Source: Liolophura sinensis | Taxonomy: Eukaryota > Mollusca > Polyplacophora > Chitonida > Chitonidae | Direction of reading: 5' to 3' | DNA length: 64,000 bases | Assembly: GCF_032854445.1 (NCBI RefSeq) | Contig: NW_027017991.1 | Location: 62,001-126,000, forward strand | Part shown: one piece after another, positions 61,412 to 64,000 of the stretch | Layout of the letters: every line of letters starts with the position of its first letter | How positions within the stretch are numbered: the stretch's first letter is position 1 | The notes under the pieces: generated by a model | The model's input: the letters and a program-made list of their open reading frames with translations, nothing else | Database searches by the model: none | Told to the model about the DNA's origin: nothing | Made by a program: the position numbers and the translations under genes

Positions 61412-64000
61412 ATTTTTTGACGAGAAATCGAATGGTGCAAACCGCGTTGCTCTCCGACCAATACTTTTGGCTGTAGCCACAAATGAATAATCATTGATGT
61501 CAAGATCACGTGCCCAGCAACGGCTCTTACTCCATGGAAACCAAGGAAATTTGCAATTTTTCAACAGCTGGAGATGCCTGGCCCAATTGCGCATCTTTTG
61601 GCACCTTATTGATGTGGGTCAGGGTTCAATTGTACTTTTTACAGCGGACTGTATCAAGTACCTTGTGTTTTTTTTATATACAAATGGTGTGGTTTTTCTA
61701 CATGTAGATAAAGACATTGAGTTTGTCTTCGACTTAGAAGCAAGACATTTGCTGGGTGAGTTAAATGGGCTTGGCCCAAAGATTTGACGTCGTCTGGGCT
61801 ACTGAAGGGCACATAACTTATAATGAAAAGTTGAATATAGTAATGACCAGTCGCGATTGTACATAGTTAATGTAGCCGATTTCAATTAGAAAAAATACCA
61901 GGCAAAAATCCAAAAGTGGAAAAACTGTTCCAATGCTGCTTGTAAGAGGCTAATCCGACGTATTTTTTGACGAGAAATCGAATGGTGCAAACCGCGTTGC
62001 TCTCCGACCAATACTTTTGGCTGTAGCCACAAATGAATAATCATTGATGTCAAGATCACGTGCCCAGCAACGGCTCTTACTCCATGGAAACCAAGGAAAT
62101 TTGCAATTTTTCAACAGCTGGAGATGCCTGGCCCAATTGCGCATCTTTTGGCACCTTATTGATGTGGGTCAGTGTTCAATTGTACTTTTTACAGCAGACT
62201 GTATCAAGTACCTTGTGTTTTTTTTTATATACAAATGGTGTGGTTTTTCTACATGTAGATAAAGACATTGAGTTTGTCTTCGACTTAGAAGTAAGACATT
62301 TGCTGGGTGAGTTAAATGGGCTTGGCCCAAAGATTTGACGTCGTCTGGGCTACCGAAGGCCACATAACTTATAATGAAAAGTTGAATATAGTAATGACCA
62401 GTCGCGATTGTACATAGTTAATGTAGCCGATTTCAATTAGAAAAAATACCAGGCAAAAATCCAAAAGTGGAAAAACTGTTCCAATGCTGCTTGTAAGAGG
62501 CTAATCCGACGTATTTTTTGACGAGAAATCGAATGGTGCAAACCGCGTTGCTCTCCGACCAATACTTTTGGCTGTAGCCACAAATGAATAATCATTGATG
62601 TCAAGATCACGTGCCCAGCAACGGCTCTTACTCCATGGAAACCAAGGAAATTTGCAATTTTTCAACAGCTGGAGATGCCTGACCCAATTGCGCATCTTTT
62701 GGCACCTTATTGATGTGGGTCAGTGTTCAATTGTACTTTTTACAGCAGACTTTATCATGTACCTTGTGTTTTTTTTATATACAAATGGTGTGGTTTTTCT
62801 ACATGTAGATAAAGACATTGAGTTTGTCTTCGACTTAGAAGTAAGACATTTGCTGGGTGAGTTAAATGGGCTTTGCCCAAAGATTTGACGTCGTCTGGGC
62901 TACCGAAGGGCACATAACTTATAATGAAAAGTTGAATATAGTAATGACCAGTCGCGATTGTACATAGTTAATGTAGCCGATTTCAATTAGCAAAAAGACC
63001 AGGTAAAAATCCAAAAGTGGAAAAACTGTTCCAATGCTGCTGGTAAGAGGCTAATCCGACGTATTTTTTGACGAGAAATCGAATGGTGCAAACCGCGTTG
63101 CTCTCCGACCAATACTTTTGGCTGTAGCCACAAATGAATAATCATTGATGTCAAGATCACGTGCCCAGCAACGGCTCTTACTCCATGGAAACCAAGGAAA
63201 TTTGCAATTTTTCAACAGCTGGAGATGCCTGGCCCAATTGCGCATCTTTTGGCACCTTATTGATGTGGGTCAGTGTTCAATTGTACTTTTTACAGCGGAC
63301 TGTATCAAGTACCTTGTGTTTTTTTTATATACAAATGGTGTGGTTTTTCTACATGTAGATAAAGACATTGAGTTTGTCTTCGACTTAGAAGTAAGACATT
63401 TGCTGGGTGAGTTAAATGGGCTTGGCCCAAAGATTTGACGTCGTCTGGGCTACCGAAGGCCACATAACTTATAATGAAAAGTTGAATATAGTAATGACCA
63501 GTCGCGATTGTACATAGTTAATGTAGCCGATTTCAATTAGCAAAAAGACCAGGTAAAAATCCAAAAGTGGAAAAACTGTTCCAATGCTGCTGGTAAGAGG
63601 CTAATCCGACGTATTTTTTGACGAGAAATCGAATGGTGCAAACCGCGTTGCTCTCCGACCAATACTTTTGGCTGTAGCCACAAATGAATAGTTATTGATG
63701 TCAAGATCACGTGCCCAGCAACGGCTCTTACTCCATGGAAACCAAGGAAATTTGCAATTTTTCAACAGCTGGAGATGCCTGGCCCAATTGCGCATCTTTT
63801 GGCACCTTATTGATGTGGGTCAGGGTTCAATTGTACTTTTTACAGCGGACTGTATCAAGTACCTTGTGTTTTTTTTATATACAAATGGTGTGGTTTTTCT
63901 ACATGTAGATAAAGACATTGAGTTTGTCTTCGACTTAGAAGCAAGACATTTGCTGGGTGAGTTAAATGGGCTTGGCCCAAAGATTTGACGTCGTCTGGGC
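61412..64000. repeat. Last monomers of the window
   Basis: Nearly five monomers of B type: CAGGGTTC/GAAGCAAGAC (61,494), T9 (62,044), TTTATCATG (62,595), a plain type (63,145) and a CAGGGTTC type with ATAGTTATTG near 63,688. The final base falls inside GACGTCGTCTGGGC, so the array continues past the window. Confidence 0.8.

Larger units (their letters stand above)
1..64000. repeat. Satellite DNA array, ~550-bp monomer, fills the window
   Basis: The same unit recurs every 550 bp (549-551 with single-base indels) in one orientation from end to end, about 117 times. Landmarks repeat in fixed order in every monomer: CACGTG, CCATGG, a run of about eight T followed by ATATAC, TCTACATGTAGA, TGGGCTTGGCCCA, TCGCGA, clustered A-tracts, and TGGCTGTAGCCA. 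Only two monomers depart clearly from the length (409 bp each). No unique DNA, inverted copy or inserted element interrupts the array, so both ends lie outside the window. Long arrays of this kind are typical of eukaryotic heterochromatin; that placement is inference. I do not recognise the monomer as a named family, and I see no clear shorter subrepeat inside it. The period is close to three times 183 bp, which would suit three nucleosomes per monomer, but this is only arithmetic. Confidence 0.98.
16280..64000. repeat. Subfamily B segment of the satellite array
   Basis: About 87 monomers carry the B states (ATTTTTTGACGAG or AGTTTTTGACGAG, AATCATTGATG, GCATCTTTTGG, CGGACTGTATC or CAGACTGTATC). 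B monomers are further divided by linked variants in the A-rich linker: CGCAAAAAGACCAGGC, AGAAAAAATACCAGGC and AGCAAAAAGACCAGGT. The second form usually follows ACTGAAGG or GAAGCAAGAC and often precedes TGCTTGTAAG, so variants travel as haplotypes. Most of the segment is made of two- to seven-monomer duplications rather than independently diverged monomers. Confidence 0.93.

Noticed and set aside
1-64000. CRISPR array
   Set aside because: Repeats are regular, but the whole 550-bp unit repeats with no variable spacers between short repeats, and no cas genes are present.
1-64000. 5S rRNA, snRNA, tRNA or rDNA spacer array
   Set aside because: No 5S internal control region, tRNA cloverleaf or rRNA segment is recognisable in the monomer on either strand. 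The 550-bp size alone would have suited a 5S array.
1-64000. Transposon or retroelement origin
   Set aside because: I see no terminal repeats, target-site duplications, transposase or reverse transcriptase motifs, or poly-A tail within the monomer or at any junction.

Overview
The whole 64 kb window is one uninterrupted tandem satellite array. A monomer of about 550 bp repeats head to tail in a single orientation from the first base to the last, about 117 monomers in all. A hand count over one monomer gives roughly 41% GC. I find no protein gene, rRNA, tRNA, recognisable transposon or unique flanking sequence. An array of this length and period, with hierarchical higher-order repeats, points to constitutive heterochromatin (centromeric, pericentromeric, subtelomeric or a knob) of a eukaryote. 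The sequence alone does not tell me which organism, and I do not recognise the monomer as a named satellite family.

Layout. Subfamily A fills about 1-16.1 kb and subfamily B about 16.3-64 kb. The change is abrupt: several diagnostic bases switch together between 16,076 and 16,279. In A, a seven-monomer unit of 3,850 bp is repeated twice without visible difference (929-4,896 equals 4,779-8,746), and each copy holds a nested three-monomer (1,650 bp) duplication. A partial third copy lies at about 10.7-11.9 kb. Two monomers in A (9,489-9,897 and 13,748-14,156) carry the same 141-bp internal deletion. In B, the monomers nearest the A/B junction (16.3-19.1 kb) carry private variants. Further in, the array is a mosaic of recent duplications: a 2.1 kb block in three copies (23.8, 27.6 and 45.2 kb), and five-monomer units of about 2,750 bp duplicated independently at 31.5-36.0, 37.2-42.8 and 55.9-61.6 kb, with a two-monomer (1,100 bp) step inside the first.

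Sequence quality. About 40 single-base insertions and deletions cluster between 44.0 and 47.9 kb, with a smaller cluster in the first 900 bases. These stretches otherwise match clean paralogues elsewhere in the window, so they are more likely unpolished or low-coverage consensus than biology.

Function. Open reading frames of 60-123 codons recur once per monomer in several overlapping frames on both strands. They are by-products of the repeat and are broken freely by poly-T length changes, so none is annotated as a gene. Each monomer does carry a fixed set of short palindromes, a poly-T tract and clustered A-tracts, which are listed on one reference monomer. The most interesting content is the array's evolutionary architecture, not a gene system.
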